Assembly (NCBI GenBank): GCA_028292065.1
Contig: JAQGNC010000340.1
Span: 1 to 5,500 of the forward strand
From: Betaproteobacteria bacterium
GTDB lineage: Bacteria > Pseudomonadota > Gammaproteobacteria > Burkholderiales > SG8-41
Length of the DNA stretch: 5,500 nucleotides
Direction of reading: 5' to 3'
In this document: positions 4,390 through 5,500 of the stretch, piece after piece
Position numbering within the stretch: position 1 is the stretch's first letter
Layout: each line of letters starts with the position of its first letter
The notes under the pieces: model-generated
Told to the model about the DNA's origin: nothing
The model's database searches: none
What the model saw: only the letters and a program-made list of their open reading frames with translations
Program-made: the position numbers and the translations under genes

Positions 4390-5500
4390 GCGTGATAACG
4401 CTCGACCCACGCGAGCGCGCGCTGCGGCGCGTGATTGCGTTTCCACGCGCCGGCCGCGTATTTGTTCGCTTCGGCATGCGTGGGATAGACGTGTATCGTG
4501 CCGAGAATCTTGTTCAGTCCGATGCCGTGGCGCATCGCGAGCACGAACTCCGAGATGAGCTCGCCCGCGTGCGCGCCGGCGATCGTCACGCCGAGGATCT
4601 TGTCTTTGCCGGGAACGGTGAGCACTTTGACGAAACCGTACGCGTGCTCGTCGGTGATCGCGCGGTCGAGCTCGTCGAGGTCGTACCGCGTGACTTCGTA
4701 TGCGACTTTTTTCTCTTTCGCCTCGGTCTCGTTCAACCCGACGTGCGCGATCTCGGGGTCGGTGAAAGTCGCCCACGGGATCACGCGGTAATCGGCCTTG
4801 TAGCGGCGCCACGGCGAGAACAGCGCATTCACCGACGCGTACCACGCCTGGTGGGCAGCGGTGTGCGTGAACTGGAAAGGGCCTGCGACGTCGCCGCACG
4901 CGTAGATGTTCGGAAATTTCGTTCTCAGATACTCGTCGGTCTCGACGGTTCGCGACAGCGTGAGGGGAATGCCGAGTGCTTCGAGGCCGTAGCCTTGCGT
5001 GTTCGCGACCCGCCCGAGCGCGCACAGTATCTCGTCGAAGGCGATGCGCTTCTCTGCGCCACCGTGCTCGACGACGAGTGTTTTCTCGCCGCGCTCGACG
5101 ACGACGGCCGTGGCCTTGTGCCCGGTCAGAACGGCGATGCCTTCGGCTTCGAAGCGCTGCGTAACGAGCGCGGAGACTTCGGGATCTTCTCGCATCAGGA
5201 TGCGCGGCAGCATCTCGACCTGGGTCACGCTCGAGCCCAGCCGCGCGAAGCACTGCGCGAGCTCGCAACCGATGGGACCGCCGCCGAGCACCACCAGGCG
5301 CCCGGGCAGCGCGCGCAGGTTCCACACGGTGTCGGACGTGAGCGGCTGCGCCTCGGAGAGCCCTGGAATCGGCGGCACGGCAGGGCGCGCGCCGGCGGCG
5401 ATGACGATGCTGCGGGTGGTCAGCGTTCGCGTGGCGCCGGCGTCGAGCGCAATCTCTACAGTCCACGGCGAGGTGATGCGTGCGCTTCCTTTCACGCATT
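4374..5500 (-). CDS. Mercuric-reductase-like FAD/NAD(P) oxidoreductase, C-terminal 375 residues (5' end outside window)
   Basis: This is a class-I pyridine nucleotide-disulfide oxidoreductase fold protein. Numbering from the codon at 5495, it shows the FAD-domain strand IVIAAGARPAVPPIPGL (30-46) and the NAD(P)-binding GGGPIGCELA (71-80) with VEMLPRIL (93-100). The second FAD motif ACGDVAG (199-205) and the dimerisation domain (about 240-350) follow. The N-terminal GxGxxG and any CxxxxC redox pair lie beyond base 5500; the frame is open to the edge, so the GTG at 5495 is not the true start. The position of the catalytic HPT of lipoamide dehydrogenases reads YPT here (IHVYPTHAEA, 334-343). The C-terminus ends ERYHAWMRS without the vicinal Cys pair of true MerA. 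It is therefore a MerA-like member of unknown substrate, not a proven mercuric reductase. Related proteins are sometimes fused to, or encoded next to, TVP38/TMEM64 membrane proteins. It overlaps the next gene by 16 bases and is the upstream operon member visible. Confidence 0.88.
   Translation of the reverse strand, partial: CVKGSARITSPWTVEIALDAGATRTLTTRSIVIAAGARPAVPPIPGLSEAQPLTSDTVWNLRALPGRLVVLGGGPIGCELAQCFARLGSSVTQVEMLPRILMREDPEVSALVTQRFEAEGIAVLTGHKATAVVVERGEKTLVVEHGGAEKRIAFDEILCALGRVANTQGYGLEALGIPLTLSRTVETDEYLRTKFPNIYACGDVAGPFQFTHTAAHQAWYASVNALFSPWRRYKADYRVIPWATFTDPEIAHVGLNETEAKEKKVAYEVTRYDLDELDRAITDEHAYGFVKVLTVPGKDKILGVTIAGAHAGELISEFVLAMRHGIGLNKILGTIHVYPTHAEANKYAAGAWKRNHAPQRALAWVERYHAWMRS

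Noticed and set aside
4390..5499. Long open frame on the minus strand in phase with the TIGR04283 gene, which would give a 607-residue protein
   Set aside because: The added 370 residues are Arg/His/Ala-rich with no domain, and lie in a different frame of the well-supported flavoenzyme gene. High GC keeps the frame free of stops.
4374..5500. Annotation as mercuric reductase merA or lipoamide dehydrogenase lpdA
   Set aside because: The C-terminal vicinal Cys pair of MerA is absent, the catalytic His of the HPT motif is replaced by Tyr, and no mer genes or dehydrogenase-complex genes are adjacent.

Overview
The window is GC-rich, and all recognisable proteins look proteobacterial. The NarL-type receiver domain, SseA-type sulfurtransferase, single-component Rieske oxygenase and long GC-ending codon runs most resemble a betaproteobacterium (Burkholderiales or a relative). 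That assignment is inferred from protein style, not from a marker gene.

Layout, left to right. Bases 1-91 (minus) hold the first 30 codons of a response regulator that runs off the left edge. After a 285-bp divergent gap, a plus-strand ORF (377-763) encodes an unrecognised 128-residue protein with one predicted membrane helix; its N-terminal part overlaps a hairpin-forming element that looks like a dispersed repeat. From 789 to 5500 everything is on the minus strand. In order of transcription (right to left) this comprises a mercuric-reductase-like flavoprotein disulfide reductase-fold enzyme (4374 to beyond 5500, N-terminus missing), a GT2 glycosyltransferase of the TIGR04283 type (3676-4389), a nucleotidyltransferase-fold protein of the TIGR04282 type (3045-3695), a 238-bp gap, a Rieske non-heme iron oxygenase (1685-2806), and a two-domain 3-mercaptopyruvate sulfurtransferase (789-1628).

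The first three minus-strand genes overlap each other by 16 and 20 bases and are surely one operon. TIGR04283 and TIGR04282 are the two transferases that travel with radical-SAM ArsS-type (seleno)proteins and are now named arsenosugar-biosynthesis glycosyltransferases. The adjacent flavoenzyme of the mercuric-reductase-like group fits the same neighbourhood. This is the most interesting part of the window: probably the downstream end of a poorly characterised organoarsenic/selenium-associated locus whose core genes would lie to the right of base 5500.

The Rieske oxygenase and sulfurtransferase form a second probable transcription unit (56-bp gap, same strand). The Rieske protein has a Glu where most ring-hydroxylating dioxygenases have the bridging Asp, as in the carnitine/glycine-betaine monooxygenases, so an aromatic substrate should not be assumed. 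No rRNA, tRNA, CRISPR array, transposase or prophage gene is visible.
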